NCBI GenBank assembly: GCA_024449915.1
Contig: JAMZAV010000778.1
Span: 62,001-126,000 of the forward strand
DNA: 64,000 bases
Direction: 5' to 3'
DNA from: Sweltsa coloradensis
Lineage: Eukaryota; Arthropoda; Insecta; Plecoptera; Chloroperlidae
Below the pieces are notes generated by a model that worked only from the letters and a program-made list of their open reading frames with translations, searched no databases and had not been told where the DNA came from. Below, in pieces: positions 1-12,265 of the stretch (the stretch's first letter is position 1; each line of letters opens with the position of its first letter). The position numbers were made by a program, and so were the translations under genes.

Positions 1-292
1 CTATATTCCAAATTTTCAGCTAAATCGGTCAAGAAATTAAAGACTTATTGGTAATCATAATTCGAAAAATGATGTTAAAAATGAACTGAGGCAGTGAAGA
101 TACAAAGATACACTTTAGAAGGCATAACGTGAATAAATACAATGCAAAGATGTTGGAATAGTATATAGTGTACAATGTCAATATCCAGTTAGGCCTACAC
201 TGTGTGGTGGGCCTTATGGGAATGTCGTACTCGGATCATGTTGCACGTACCGGTGCTCGCTCAACAACGCGTCCAACTGAGCGTTTTCCTAG
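1..292 (+). mobile_element. Helentron-like element, family 4, 3' portion
   Basis: The segment ends with a hairpin-like stretch (AACGCG...GAGCGTT) and CTAG followed by T, the Helitron-type 3' end. A related copy runs on the minus strand at 54796-55440 and shares the blocks around 45-60 (GTAATCATAATTCGAAAAAT) and 230-260 (CATGTTGCACGTACCGGTGC). Its 5' part lies before the window. Confidence 0.6.
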
Positions 293-436
293 TTTAATTT
301 AATTTTAAAAAAAAATCAATTTAGTTATGTTTTTTCCACAGAACAACAGAAAATTCGCATAACACATCGCAGCTCAATGCACCAATTATGCTCATCCAAC
401 AACGCGGCGGGACTTAAGCGTTTTCCTTAAAACAAT
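293..436 (+). mobile_element. Helentron-like element, family 2, 3' fragment
   Basis: The fragment shares CAGAACAACA, the block CAGCTCAATGCACCAATTA and GCTCATCCAACAACGC with the minus-strand copy at 47091-47853. It ends in the hairpin AACGC...GCGTT and a degraded terminus. No 5' part is present. Confidence 0.6.
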
Positions 437-504
437 GAAATAGTACTTCCACTTCCAAGAAGATAATTCATTTTCTCTAGGGATTTGCGAGTATTACTGA
501 TGAT

Positions 505-530
505 TTTGGTGGAGGTGCCGGGTCGCGCAC
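505..530 (+). repeat. Isolated copy of the 16-mer GGTGGAGGTGCCGGGT
   Basis: The 16-mer sits alone, without other recognisable parts of the family-1 element, just before a TA-flanked MITE. Confidence 0.6.
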
Positions 531-576
531 GTGTGTAAAACTGTAAACATCGTTAGGACTATATATTTTCGTGCTA

Positions 577-1200
577 CCGTAATGTGGGGTGAATAGGAAC
601 AGGTTTCGTAAGTTAACTTTTTGTTATTTCAACATGAATCATAGTAAACCAATGAGATATTTTTTTAAATTATGGCTATGTGGTTTCTTTTAATAATATA
701 ACCAACCATCAACAGAGTAAATGAATATTAATATTTTATTTTTATTTTTATATTGTGCGTTCCTATTCACCTCCATGTGGGGTCAATAGGAACAGGGATA
801 TAAATATGCCTGAAAATGCATATAGATGTGCTAGCTGTTCCTATTGACCCTAGCTAGAGGTCAATAGGAACACAAATTACATTTAAAAAAATATATGTTG
901 ATAATGGAGTCCTACGTTTATAAGATATGTAACTCTCACCAGATAAAGAGAAATGACAAAGTTTATCATCTCTCTTAAATGTGCCAATGCTTTTCATAAC
1001 ATTGAGGCTGATTTTATATTATGAAGGCTGTGGTTGTCAAGTTCAGTCTTTTTTTAGAGGGTACTGCAAAATGTAGTGTACCAACTACTGAAAACCTAAT
1101 GTGAGCCGTTTAAAAAGAACGGCAATTACGAATTTAGTATTATTTAAAGGAATTTTTGTTCCTATTCACCACATAGTTCCTATTCACCCCATATTACCGG
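577..1200. mobile_element. TA-flanked MITE (Tc1/mariner-type) with repeated inner motif
   Basis: The ends are inverted: CCGTAATGTGGGGTGAATAG at the left and the complement of CCGGTAATATGGGGTGAATA at the right, each bordered by TA (575-576, 1201-1202). The motif TGGGGTSAATAGGAAC or its complement recurs about eight times, including inner palindromes near 760-800 and 835-872. There is no transposase ORF. The class assignment rests on the TA duplication and TIR style. Confidence 0.65.
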
Positions 1201-1492
1201 TACCTTACCAATGCTGATCTCTTATCCATATAGTCGTCTGTAGCTGTAGCAGTCGTCTGTACTAGGGCTCGGTTGATAATAAGATTAGGCAACGCAACAG
1301 TCTGTGGTCCAACATCTGCTATGAGAGACTCGGAACGATTTCAAAACCAATAATCGATTTAGTGCGAACGCTGGGGTTTACACTGATATCTCAGGCCACC
1401 AGTTGGATGAGTTTGTGATTGTGAATACACATTTATAGCCTGTTTGCATTTTTAAAGCGGTTTCGATTAAATTATATAATATACCTCAATAT

Positions 1493-1690
1493 AATATATA
1501 CTGATTTTCAGTGGGAGACACTAAATTTAAATCGAACCAACCCAACCCTGTAGGCACCGACACTATCGACGAGCGAACAATGACCAGCTAGAGTCCGGCA
1601 TATTTTAGAAGGAAACACCGATCAATCCCGTTGGACACGATTTCACCTGCAGACGGCGCCAGAATCAAGAAGGCTAATTCGGAACAACCT
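1493..1690 (-). mobile_element. SINE-1, partial 3' portion (diverged)
   Basis: The fragment contains the SINE-1 body blocks ACTGATTTTCAGTGGGAGAC, CCCTGTAGGCACCGAC and GGCGCCAGAATCAA in the same order as fuller copies at 7803 and 17702. The tRNA-like head is missing. Confidence 0.7.
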
Positions 1691-1731
1691 AGAAATTTAG
1701 TATGAGACAATCGTTGCTTTATCTTTGTGTA

Positions 1732-1978
1732 ATGTTAGAGAGAGTACGCAATGTTTCTGTCCGTCCGTCTGTCTGTGTGCACGTGTTACGTTAAAAACCG
1801 AACATGACCTCCGGTAACATGAGTTTTTTTTTATATTAACCTTAAAGAGAATGATACAAAATATTTTTGGTGACCCGTCACTAAAAAAACAAAAATTCAA
1901 AACCGGCACCTCCACCAAAATACCAACGCAACTACGCTAATCTGACGATTAAGTAGCTTCGCTTCCTATTTTGGAACT
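1732..1978 (-). mobile_element. Family-1 element (16-mer family), near complete
   Basis: Read on the minus strand it starts AAAATAGGAAGCGAAGCTAC. It then carries the 16-mer region (complement at 1903-1918), CACCAAAAATATTTTGTATC, CATGTTCGG, a GACGGACGGACAG run and an end CTCTCTCTAA. This is the layout of the whole family. Confidence 0.7.
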
Positions 1979-2869
1979 TCCTCTACCCGTATTTGTTGTT
2001 CATTATGATAAAAATGTGGCGGTTATTTTAATTTTGATTTATATTCAGACATTTTAACACGTTGGCGTTCAATTTATTATTACTCATGCCTCCTCTAGAG
2101 TCCGCCTTGACTCCCTCTATTAAAAATGTTATGTTCTTTTCTGTTACACAGTAGACTACCGCGAAATAATTAGCAAGAGCACGAGATAAATAGTTATCTA
2201 ACTGTTGATGGTTCAACCCCATTTCCCCGTAGTTTGACCTGCTTTGTCGGTTAAACTCGCCAAGCTCATCTAAGCCGATTGCTGAGAGCTTGAAAAGAGA
2301 CTAATGTAAAAAAGAAGGCACAAAACAACATTATTTTTAAGCTTCATAACTTTTAATTAAATGCAACAAACTGTTATTTTAAATCGACGTAAATACTTTA
2401 CTGTCACTAACACAACACAATTATGCAACTGTACAAAGGTGAGTTGAAGGTGTAAAATTGTGTTAAGAGGGAATGGGACACATTTGACAGTTGGCACGTA
2501 GCTATTCGCTCGGCCAAGAAGCATCCGACGTTTATGAAACTTTGCAAAGTTGTCAATAAAGCATACTTGGACAACCCTACAGTCATAGCTTTTCAAAAAT
2601 TTGTCTTAGTCTGGCAGAAAAAAAATCACGAATATAGTCAATTTTGAACTTTTTAACAATATCGAAAATCGTGAAAACTAATTAATTTTTTATAATTTTC
2701 TTAAACAAATTTAAGAAATATGTTACTGTAGACTGAAGAGCCCTATATTTTTCCTTTCGTGACATTTTCAAAGTTTCAAACACCTGTGGTGTTAGACGGC
2801 CGACCAAACATCAATTTGCCTAAAACGCATGTCCTAACTCCCTTAATCAAGCACAAGGACGGGAGTACC
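1979..2869. other. Intergenic or intronic DNA, nothing recognised
   Basis: AT-rich sequence with only short open frames that lack codon structure or domain matches. No repeat structure was seen. Confidence 0.5.
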
Positions 2870-3178
2870 CAAAATAGAGAGCGAAGCTATACTTCATCAA
2901 CAGAATATCGAAGATGGATGCTCACATAAAACCTCAATCAGCTTTTATGTCTTTTGGTGGAGTTGCCGGGTTAAAAAATATTCCGCTTTTCAGTAAACCC
3001 AACTCTATAACACTAACCTCATCACAAACTTTCTGTGTGATCTCTGTGGAAATGCAATGCCGACAAATACACATGCAAATCTATGGTCATGTTCGGTATT
3101 TATTGTGATACGTGATACACGCGTAGACGGACGGACAGAAAAGTTATGCGTATAGAGGCGCTTCACTCTCTAATTGAC
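2870..3178 (+). mobile_element. Family-1 element, near complete
   Basis: The copy starts CCAAAATAGAGAGCGAAGC, has GGTGGAGTTGCCGGGTT at 2957, a GACGGACGGACAG run near 3126 and ends GCTTCACTCTCTAA. The 16-mer has one change here (GAGTT for GAGGT). Confidence 0.7.
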
Positions 3179-3302
3179 ACATTTATTGGTAAAATATTTT
3201 TAGTCCCAACCAATAGCTAACGAACTAATATCATAAATATTACGTATAATATATGTTTAAGTTTTGGATAAGCTGAGTCGGCAAACGAGTTGTTTCCCCT
3301 AC

Positions 3303-3535
3303 CGACAGTGTTGGCTCGATCGTTAAGCGCGCGACTCTGATTCGGGAGGTCCCGGGTTCAAATCCCGTCGATACCGGCAATCCTGACTAAAGGTTTTTTC
3401 TTGGGTTTCCCTCAGTCAGTGTGAATGCAATAGGTTGAGTCCTCTTTTACAGCCCTCGGATATTCCTTCACAATTGTCCTATCCGAAACATACCTAGCTA
3501 GACACCTAAAGAGGGGATTGAATTGCACCCTGGGC
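3303..3535 (+). mobile_element. SINE-2, tRNA-derived
   Basis: The head resembles a tRNA: a box-A-like GGCTCGATCGTTAAGCG and a box B GGTTCAAATCC at 3355-3365. The body shares ACAGCCCTCGGATATTCCTT and CACAATTGTCC...ACATACCTAG with a second copy at 54470-54670. Transcription by RNA polymerase III is expected for the family. Confidence 0.75.
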
Positions 3536-3689
3536 AGGCTTCACAAAAAAATGTTTCCCCTTAACGAGAAATACATATTCCGCCTCCGAAATGTTATACT
3601 GAGCTTGAAGATGAAAGAAATAAGCTACTTTCTTTCATCATTTAAATTGTATTATTCCGAAGCTGCATCTAAATATTTCCTACAATTTT

Positions 3690-3798
3690 TTAGAAAACAA
3701 TCCAGAAATTAAAAAATCCATCCCAGCGGGGTAACGAACCCCGGTCTCCCTATTGCTGGTCGAGTGCTTTACCCCTAAGCTACCGGGACGTTTAACTT
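3690..3798 (-). repeat. tRNA-like fold-back family, single arm
   Basis: On the minus strand it reads a tRNA-like head (CCCGGTAGCTTAGGGGTAAA, then box-B-like GGGGTTCGTTACCCC) followed by TTTTTTAATTTCTGGATTGT. The last block is the hinge sequence of the fold-back family seen complete at 62713-62942. It could be mistaken for a tRNA gene, but the stems are degraded. Confidence 0.55.
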
Positions 3799-4540
3799 TA
3801 TCACATCTGGATTCTTGGTGCATTCTAGATCTAAATAGATTGGATTGGAAAATTGGAAAACTGAGAAATTTCCTACAAGTTATAAAAAAACAATGAAGTT
3901 ACTTTCAAAAAAATTCTATCCACTATTCCACTTCTCTTGCCTAAGACACGTCTCCCTACTGTGTTCCAACCAGTGCACTGTATATCTATGTCTACTCTTG
4001 GCCGATCTAGTAAAGACGCGAATACATCTCTTTCAGATTCGAGTCATCCCGATCTGAGTGAGGGGTGTCCAGGGGCGGAAGGGGGGGGGTAGTGTGCGTG
4101 ACAGACTACGGGGGCGTATTGTCAACTCGTTAGGGGGGGACATCCTCCCCAGGGTGATAATATTAACTCCATATCGCAGCCTCCACAGGCGGGGGGTAGC
4201 GTTTAATCGCTAGGGAACATAATCATAAATGACAAGGGATGATGGAGTATAGTGAGGAAGGGATGATTTCAAAACTACCCCCATGTTTTCTGCGGGAGCG
4301 GAGAAGGAATTAGAGTGGGATAATTCAGTCAAGGCGACGACCAAGAAGTGATTAATGAGATGTGATCTTTCTGTATCTACGAGTACCAGTCAGCAGGCGA
4401 GTCATTAGATTGCAATCGTTTAGGGTAAATGGTTTACGCAATGCAATTCCGACTGGGTGTGCTTATTTTTACTGGTTTAAGCAAGTTGGGCAATTTTTTT
4501 TAAGCAGCTTATTTTCAAATAAATTATTTAAATAGGCATG
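3799..4540. other. Unassigned DNA with G-run segment
   Basis: No gene was recognised. The part 4071-4340 is less AT-rich and has several runs of 5-9 G, which could form G-quadruplexes on the + strand. Confidence 0.45.
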
Positions 4541-4544
4541 ATAG

Positions 4545-4965
4545 AAAGCACGAGGACAGATGTGTTGAAAATAGGGAGCGAAGCTTACTGTTTTTATTAC
4601 TCATTTATTGTATTTGTATTTAAATTCTAAACCTCTTTTTTAATTGTTGTTTATTGATAAATGTAATTTTATTCTGTGTCCTTGTGGAAATTGTACCTGT
4701 ACAACATAGTTTTGTTTTGCTTAAAAAATAATAGTTCTCTCTCAATAACGTTTAATCTCGTTTTGAGCTATTTTGGTGGAGGTGCCGGGTTCAAAATACC
4801 CCTCATTTGGGTAAATTTAGCCTCACCCATCTGACCCCAAAGGTCACCAAAAATATGTTGTGTTACTCTTGTTGAAAAGCACACACACACAAAACACGCA
4901 TGATATTCTGTTTTTATCGTGAGACGGGACACGCGCGCTTACTGACAGATTGATTGATTGATTTA
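4545..4965 (+). mobile_element. Family-1 element with inner insertion
   Basis: It starts GAAAATAGGGAGCGAAGCTT and carries GGTGGAGGTGCCGGGTTC at 4774, then GGTCACCAAAAATATGTTGT, a CA run and GTGAGACGGGACACGCG. The stretch between start and 16-mer is longer than in other copies. The 3' end is replaced by a GATT repeat near 4945. Confidence 0.65.
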
Positions 4966-6540
4966 GATCTGTATTTCAAGGCGGGATTAAGGCTAGTGAA
5001 ACCTTTTCTTCCATCCAACCTTCAGGGAGTTGCATTACATTTTGTATGTTGTTGATAATATCAATAGTAACTATACTATTGCTACTGCTGCTACTACTAT
5101 ACTACTAATAATGATAATAATGAAAATGATAGATAATTAGAACATAAAGTAATTGGCCTAATGAAAATTACAGATGATAAATTAAAACGTAAACATTTAA
5201 AATTATGATAAACAATTTTTCGTAAAGCTAGACTTTCATTCACTGCATTCATCCATCTCTTTCATAATCATACAGCTTCCTTACAGTAACAAAGAAGGCG
5301 TCCTCATAAAACATAAATAGTGTAACACAGGTTACCGAGGGATGGACAGAAAAGTGATTAATTAACTGACGATTCACAAGATCGTATCACTTAGCGCCGA
5401 AACCAACTTAAACGATTCCGTTACGCGCCACCAATCATATGATCTATACGCAAGCGTGAACAAGGAAACATATTTAAATTGAAAGTAAATTGAAAGTGTT
5501 TAATTGCTTGTTAAGCCAGGCGTAACGTCTTAAACACCTCGTTAGAACGATTAAAGTGAGAGAGTTATGTGTAACGATGTTGGAGAGAGGAGCGGACATG
5601 GGGTTTACTCCAGTCGGTGCCGGGAGACTGTACTGACATAGAGACGATGTTTGTGTCGGGAATATGTCCTGTTCACGTCTCAATCAACGACACGAGATAT
5701 AACGGGGGCTGTTAGGATCAGGGGGGGGGGGTGAACTTCGAAGAATATGATTAGAAATTTGTAGAACTGGCCGCGAAACTATCATTTCGAGAAAAGTACG
5801 TATCTTGGTACAATGGGGATGCTCTCCAGCTAAAATAGCTTTCAGTACTGCTCGTAAGCGCCTATAACTACGTTAACCTAGAGAACCTCCCTTAGAAACC
5901 GGTTTGACTGCTGACAAGCCGAATGAAATAGTACGGGTCTGGGGTGCATAGCCCCAGATTTATTTTTATTTTTAACATTACAAATAGTGATATTTTACTA
6001 TTTTTTTTTTTTTAGTTTTATAATTTATAAAATTGTGAAGATGTACATACTTTTACTTTATAAACTCTTGCCATCTGTGCCACATAGAACATAGTGCTAT
6101 TTAGTATTATTATAACCCTTCTTCTGATTTCGGGGGGGATCCCCCCCGAAGCGGAGAGAAGCGGGACTCGACAATTTCCGATTTTCACGTTTTTCGACTT
6201 TAGATTTTCAAACTAAAAATGTGCTTGATTTGTTTGATAATGAATGCTACTGATGTAAACTTTAATGTGATTTTTAAGGGAAAATGTTTGTTTGTTATTT
6301 GAAATTGTACCGGCAGGCGAAAAAAGTTGTGCAACGCAAGAAACTATAGAAAACCATTTGAAGAATATCAGTTGTCATAACTGAACGTATATAGAAAACA
6401 AAAACAAAATACATATAACACGTATGTATTGTAAATTTAAGTATAAGAATTTGTGCTAGAGTTACCAAAAATCTAAGACCGTATCCCCAAAGTTGAGCGA
6501 ATTCAAATCATACTATCTGGTTTAAGGTATCCGTTCAATA
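4966..6540. other. Unassigned DNA with short palindromes
   Basis: No gene was recognised. It holds a degenerate trinucleotide run (ACT/AAT) at about 5078-5125, a hairpin TCTGGGGTGCATAGCCCCAGA's core at 5938-5958, and an exact 22-bp palindrome (seven G, AT, seven C, flanked by TTC/GAA) at 6129-6150. Confidence 0.5.
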
Positions 6541-7140
6541 ATAGAAAGTGAGTTTATTCTAAGTGCGGTGGACCTACTCGCTTAGGGGATGATTTCCATT
6601 AATTACGGGTCAGGTTTCCTCTGGTTTGTTCAGCTCTTGGCGGCGCGTGTTCGCGAGCGCGGCTGTTTAGTTTAGTGCAATATTTGGGCTGGATTCGTTG
6701 CATTCGGTGCTCGAGCGGTTTAGGGGGGGGGGGTGGGGGATCGATATATCAGGAAACCGATTGCGCTGATCACAGCTCAACCCCCTACCCCTCCCCCTCC
6801 CCCGGAGAGCACAATATCGCAACATTCAGCCATGGAGGTAGAGAGCGTTAAATCTATGAATATTTTGTTTCACTCTGTTGGGCAAGTGGAAAATGTTCCT
6901 TATGTCAAGGAATTGGGCAGCAGTGTTGTATTGATGGATATTGCTGAACGTCTCATTTTGCACTTGGTTAATCGAGACGAAGGGAGGGACGAAGGGATGA
7001 CGGGGGGGACAAGGGTTGACAGGCCTGTGCTGGTCAGAACCACCACACGCCTCGGGAGGGCAGGGGTTCGCCACAGCTCGTGGTCGTTCGTTGTGCATCT
7101 CCTCGTGTTGTCATGTCGTCGCCGTCGGGGGTAGTCCAAA
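6541..7140. other. GC-richer segment without a supportable gene
   Basis: An open stretch at 6733-7134 begins with GTG rather than ATG, is proline- then arginine-rich, and has no domain or splice context. Its end (7080-7140) is rich in GTC triplets like 18350-18420, suggesting a shared old repeat. Confidence 0.4.
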
Positions 7141-7599
7141 GGAAGGGAAAGTTCCCTAGTTTGTAGTAATATGTATAAGTAGGCTTGGCCAAAACATTTA
7201 TAAATGTAAATTGTCAACCTTCAGTTTGAAAAAGATGTTTGAATAAAAATCGAAATACCACTAATAAATATTGATAAAAAGTAGTGATAAGTGTAATAAA
7301 CACTTATTTAAAGAATTTATGATTGTGATTATGATTACTTTTGAGAACTATGAAAAAGTATCAAACTAAACTTTCGTACTTCATAAAATTGTATTTGTTC
7401 TGTAGCTAAGTGTGATCTGTATTTCAAGCCTTCATTGAACAAAAACAACAGATTCAAAATACTAGATGTGTTGTTTGCAAGGAGACTTAAACAAAACATT
7501 TATGGTTTAACAATACGGTCAGGTGTAGCCATGTGGGCACTGCTTAACTCAGTGGATAAGCATAACAATTCGGGGTTTGGTGATAAGAACTTGAAATCT
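7141..7599. other. Unassigned AT-rich DNA
   Basis: No gene, RNA or repeat structure was recognised. Confidence 0.5.
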
Positions 7600-7740
7600 T
7601 CACTAATTGTAGTTGATAGTTGTTTTTTATTTCGAGACGTGACACACGTACAGACAAACGGACGGACAGACAAGTGATGCTTATACATAGGACTAGTAGG
7701 AGGTGTTCTCGTAAAGAGTTCGTTAACAATATTCCCAATT
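7600..7740 (+). mobile_element. Family-1 element, 3' fragment
   Basis: It contains TTTCGAGACGTGACACACGT, an ACGGACGGACAGACAAGTGA run and GATGCTTATACATAGG. These match the 3' third of family-1 copies. Confidence 0.6.
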
Positions 7741-7802
7741 GCATAAAATTTTACAAATAATTACAATATAATTTACTTTCTTTCATTATCTACACATTAA
7801 AT

Positions 7803-8242
7803 TGTGTGGTTCGTTGATCTTGTTATGTTGTCGTCTCCGCTTCCCATGCAGAAGGTCCAGGGTTCGATTCCTGGTAAAGTTATAAGTTTATTAACTTCAA
7901 ATTTGGACTTAAGTCTATCAGTTCTTCTCTTAGGAGTTTGTAAACGGTGACTTTGGAGCCGTCCTAGCAACAAGTCACATAATAAATTTAAAGTTGTTCT
8001 GAATTGGCCTTGTTGATTCTGGCGTTGATCCGCGGTTGTTCGCACTGTCCATACCACTGATTGCTATATTTCCTATTAAAAAAATATCGATCTTTGGTTG
8101 GTTATCGCTCTCTCGTCGATTGCGTCGGGGCCTACAGGGTTGGCTTGGTCGCTTTGGTTTAATATCCCCCACTGAAAATCAGTTACATGACTGAGTAGGT
8201 AGACTCTAACTACGAATTTTTTTTTTTTTTTATTTATTTAAC
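7803..8242 (+). mobile_element. SINE-1, near full length
   Basis: The tRNA-Gly-like head (GTGGTTCGTTGATCTTGTTA, box B GGTTCGATTCC at 7862-7872) is followed by a body of about 350 bp (GCCGTCCTAGCAAC, GCGTCGGGGCCTACAGGGTT). The tail is AATCAGTTACATGACTGAGT...GTAGACTC, then a T-rich end. This is the best reference copy in the window together with 17702-18115. Confidence 0.85.
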
Positions 8243-8761
8243 ACTCTCCGCCCCTAGCTCTGGCACCGCGCCCGTCTAAGTCAAAACTCTACGGTCTACC
8301 CCACGTCAGCGCGCACCTCTGTTACGGGCCCCAACACGGAATGGGTACGTTGAACAAGACAACCAACTCCTCACCTCAGATACGAGACTGTGAGCTCGAG
8401 ATAAAGGGATTAACGTATTGCCCAAGCTGTGTACCTAGGGTGGGTGACTGTCTACCTCGTAAAATATATCATTAACAAAATAGTTTGTAGATGCTATCAT
8501 AGTTTCACTCTATAATGAACGCTTTTGGTCTTCATGAATCTAAAGTAAACATAATCTAATCGTAGTTGGTCAAACCGACGAATAATCGAAAAACTTGTTT
8601 AAGTTTTATTGTTTTTTGTTTTTTTTGTGTTATTTTATGTTTAAGTTGAATTTTTTTCAAAGGTTTTCTTTAGTAGCCCTTGTACATTCCTTTCACGGCT
8701 ACCCTAACTTCAAAATACCTATAGTTTATTTCGCGCAAGAAACTTAAATAAAAATGTATTA
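8243..8761. other. Unassigned DNA
   Basis: The part 8243-8460 is GC-richer and unique by eye. The rest is AT-rich. No gene was recognised. Confidence 0.45.
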
Positions 8762-9335
8762 TTGGATGAGCTAAGCGAAGACTTCAATTTCACTGACCCC
8801 AAAAAAAATTTGCTCGGGTGTTTTTTTTTTCTTTTTTTTCTGATTCTTCGCTTTCTACCGGGCAAACGGCATATGCGATCTTGATGAAAATTAGAGGGGA
8901 CCTTCGAAAATCTCTGAACTAAGACTTGCCGAGTTTTTGGGTACAATCGAAGAAATATTTTTCATGAATATCGTACTTTTACGATTTTTTTCGATTTTAA
9001 GTGCGATATTTTCGTGACATTCGGGACGATTCTGACAAGACGGATGGGGCTACCACGTTCATATTTCACATGGACATTAAGGTAATGGTGATGTATTGCC
9101 TTGTGAAAGAAAAAGGTTAGAATATTTAGCCAGAATCCATAGAAATAAAAGTTTTAATATAAGTTTTTTCAGGTATATAATAACAATTAACAAGTAACAA
9201 TAGAAACTTGACAACAATAACCTACAATGCGTTCAAAAAGCACTTGCAAAAGTTAAGAGATCCCACTCAAACTAAAAACTTACAAAAAAGCTCATCCATT
9301 AACGCGACTAAAAAAGCGTTCGTGAAGCGGCCTAG
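8762..9335 (+). mobile_element. Helentron-like element, family 2, complete
   Basis: It starts TTGGATGAGCTAAGCGAAG after an A. It has a T-rich tract and the body block GCAAACGGCATATGCGATCT. It ends GCTCATCCATTAACGC...GCGTT...CCTAG before T. The 5' GGATGAGC and 3' GCTCATCC form the subterminal inverted repeat. No Rep/helicase ORF is present. Confidence 0.75.
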
Positions 9336-10948
9336 TCATTAAGGCAAGCAAAATCTTTCAATTTGGGTAATGAAGTGTTTACCAGGTACCCAATTTTCGA
9401 ACGCGTTATGTGAAATTAGTATTTAGGAGCTTATTAAATTTTAAATTTACAACTTTGAGACAGGTTAAATTGGCGAAAAAACAAGCGACAATATCAGTAA
9501 ACAAACGTCGTCAATGTCATTAAAGCGGTTTAATTTTATTCTTTGCGAAAAAAAGCGGCTTACATTAAATAGTTATTACATTTGACCCCCAAATATCCTT
9601 GAACTTAAATCAGCAGACATTCCTTGAGAACCCTTGGGTCGTTAAGAATCCATTTGTGACCGCTTCTAAGATTGAACCCACTAGGTATCGACTTTAAACT
9701 TCTCACAAACCTTCGGCTAACAAGTATTCAAACCTGGTCGACACTTTTTATAAAGTGTTTGACAGTTACATGCAAGAATTGCATTCCGAAATGTTCTGCA
9801 ATTTCTACAATATGCATTACGGATGCCGATGATAATCTTATGGTGCAATGGTTACCCTATAATACATAAGTATTTTTTTATTTACGGACTTTACATTAGC
9901 AGGTATTATTTATAATACATTATATTACCATTATTAAAAAGTTAATAAATTTGTTACTAATAAAAAAACTGGTTGGTGTTCCTTGTGTAATGATTATGGT
10001 TGGCAACGTCAGTTGTACCCTAAGTGTAATGTTTGCACACCCTTGAGATGAAGTTGGTCCACTAGTTAAACTTCCCCCAAAGCGAAGTCATCTCCCATCG
10101 AACGCACTATAGACGCAGGCGACTAATGCGGTTTATTCTTGAAGGAAAGCGTTCACAGTGTCGACGAGATAATCAGAAGTGATCCGAGTAAAATGGCGTC
10201 CCGGGGAGAAAGGTTCGTTAATGCCAAGGGAGGGGGAGGGGGGGGGAGTTCGGTCGCAATTCAATTATGGTAATAACGGAACGATAAAGTGATTACCAGC
10301 TTTCAAAAGCTCAACCAGTAGCTCGACGTACTTGCCATCAGAGCTTAGTTACTCTTTTCAAATTGAGACATCTGGAAGAGATTCTGTTTACAAAAGCTGT
10401 GACTATTTCACAGACGTTTATTTGTAAAAGAATTTTTAAACTGCCTTTAAGCACGTAAATGTCTCTCTATGTGTTCATAAAATGATATATTTTTGTACGT
10501 AAAATAAATAAATAGATTTTAAAAAACACAGCATATTTTTACATTGTCATGGAATATTGTTCATAGGTACAATAGAAATTGAAGTAAATTTTTTTTAATC
10601 AAACTTTCGTTGTTTAACAGGAACAATCAAATAGCATTGCAAAACATCATAAATTATTAAACACTATAACATTAGTAAATAATAAAACAAAATATCCAGT
10701 GTTACTCTTTATACTTCAAACAACACAATTAAGTACTTGTTCATTGTAGACACGTCAATCAGAAACCATGATAATTACCATGATTTAACGAATGATTATT
10801 ATTTAAGTGCTTTTGGATGAAAGTCTCCTTTAAAACAATTTTAGTTCTTCTTTAGGATAAAAAGTAACTTGCTATAAACATTTTTGTGGCTTGAAAGTTC
10901 GGCACCTAATGTTTTTCGTCCTCTCTCCCTCAATATATTTTTATTTTG
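9336..10948. other. Unassigned DNA
   Basis: No gene was recognised. The part 10020-10260 is unique-looking, GC-richer and ends in a G-run (10227-10241). The rest is AT-rich. Confidence 0.45.
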
Positions 10949-11470
10949 TATCATTTATTTAACGTCTATCCTATTCAGTTAAAGAACTGATTTACAAACG
11001 AGGACAACTAGATAAATTTTACTACATAGATGCAGACACAACAATGAACTACAGTTAAGTAAATATTTGAAATAGTAATATTACAACAACAATATTAAAA
11101 CACAATAATTTTGGTTGCAAATTCAAAAAGGATATTTCATGCAATTAATTAATGAACCAAAAATAAAACAAACATTACCTGTGTGTCTCTAATTATCCTA
11201 GTTTCATCTATCTCATCTATCTCATGGTCTTCTAGCTATTCTCTTCTATTTCCACCTCTCACCACACAAGCTTTACTTCGGATTACGTCTGTTTCTCATC
11301 GAATGCCAATACACTCTCAATCGATCTCTCCCCTTCTCTTTCTTCCGTAATCCCCTTCTCATCTTATCCATCTTCGTCGCTCCTATGAACTTCATCTCCT
11401 CTGCTTATACAGCACTTTCTTCCGTCCACCCCAATAACCCAGACACTGCACCGTACATTGATAAGAGGAA
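10949..11470 (-). mobile_element. LINE-B, 3' end with degraded RT C-terminus
   Basis: On the minus strand, degraded coding sequence (about 11460-11190) includes an EMKFIGATKMDKMRRG-like run resembling the EMKFL..V.G.TR.D segment of LINE reverse transcriptases. It is followed by a 3' UTR (GTTCATTGTTGTGTCTGCA) and the tail GTCCTCGTTTGTAAATCAGT...ATAGACGTTAAATAAAT. The UTR and tail recur at 41040-41185. Confidence 0.55.
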
Positions 11471-11904
11471 GAAGATCGGCTTATACGGGACAACTTTACA
11501 TAGTTGTGAGATTTGCTCATGCGCTGTGGAAAGATATTAATAATTATTATAACGTCTCACATAAGATAATACATGGTACAGATTGGAAATATGAGGTAGT
11601 AATACAATAATAAAGACAGGAAATCATCGTGTGACGTATCTATGATACACTAACTTGAACATGCCTTACAAATACGATGTTTCACAGCAATAATGACTTA
11701 TAGACAACGACCAGAGAGTTTATAACATTTTCTAGCGTAATTCACGTTATGGTTTTCAGAAAAATATATAGGATCTAATGTAAAAAACACGCATTATTAT
11801 TTATTAGATATTGGGTAGAAATAAGTACATTAAACATTTATCTGGTATAATAAATTGAATTGGTCAATGAATTTATAAAAATAATTGGAATGATATGCGG
11901 TTTT
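11471..11904. other. Unassigned AT-rich DNA
   Basis: No gene or repeat structure was recognised. Confidence 0.5.
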
Positions 11905-12265
11905 AATTAAGGTTGGGCAAGGTATTAATATTTTAAAAATATATTGATATGTTGGAATATTTTTCCAATTGGACTCTTATCAAAATATCGAAATTTAGGG
12001 AAAAAATCTAAAGAATTGTTCAATTTTTGTAACCTTGAAATTAAGAACAAAGATACAAAAAATGTGATAGGATGAGATGTGTGTGTAAGTCCTTAATGCT
12101 ACAAAATCCCAAGAAAAATTGATGGTTTCTTCAAATTTCAGTTCACGTGAATATTTATTATGGTGGAGGTGCCGGGTAGCCTATAGGAAATTCGTTTCTA
12201 ATTTTGCCGATGGTAGAGGTGCCAGGTCATTGAAAGCGAGTGTGAGAACATTATAAGTCATTTTT
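11905..12265 (+). repeat. Family-5 repeat with 16-mer copies
   Basis: It starts near GGTTGGGCAAGGTATTAATA and shares GTAAGTCCTTAATGCT and AAATTTC blocks with a minus-strand copy at 48470-48918. It contains GGTGGAGGTGCCGGGTAG at 12161 and a diverged second copy (GGTAGAGGTGCCAGGT) at 12212. The GGGTTGGGCAA-type end suggests a DNA transposon, not proven. Confidence 0.5.

Noticed and set aside
6733..7134. 133-codon open frame on + strand
   Set aside because: It begins with GTG, is low-complexity (proline run, arginine-rich end) and has no domain, splice or neighbour support.
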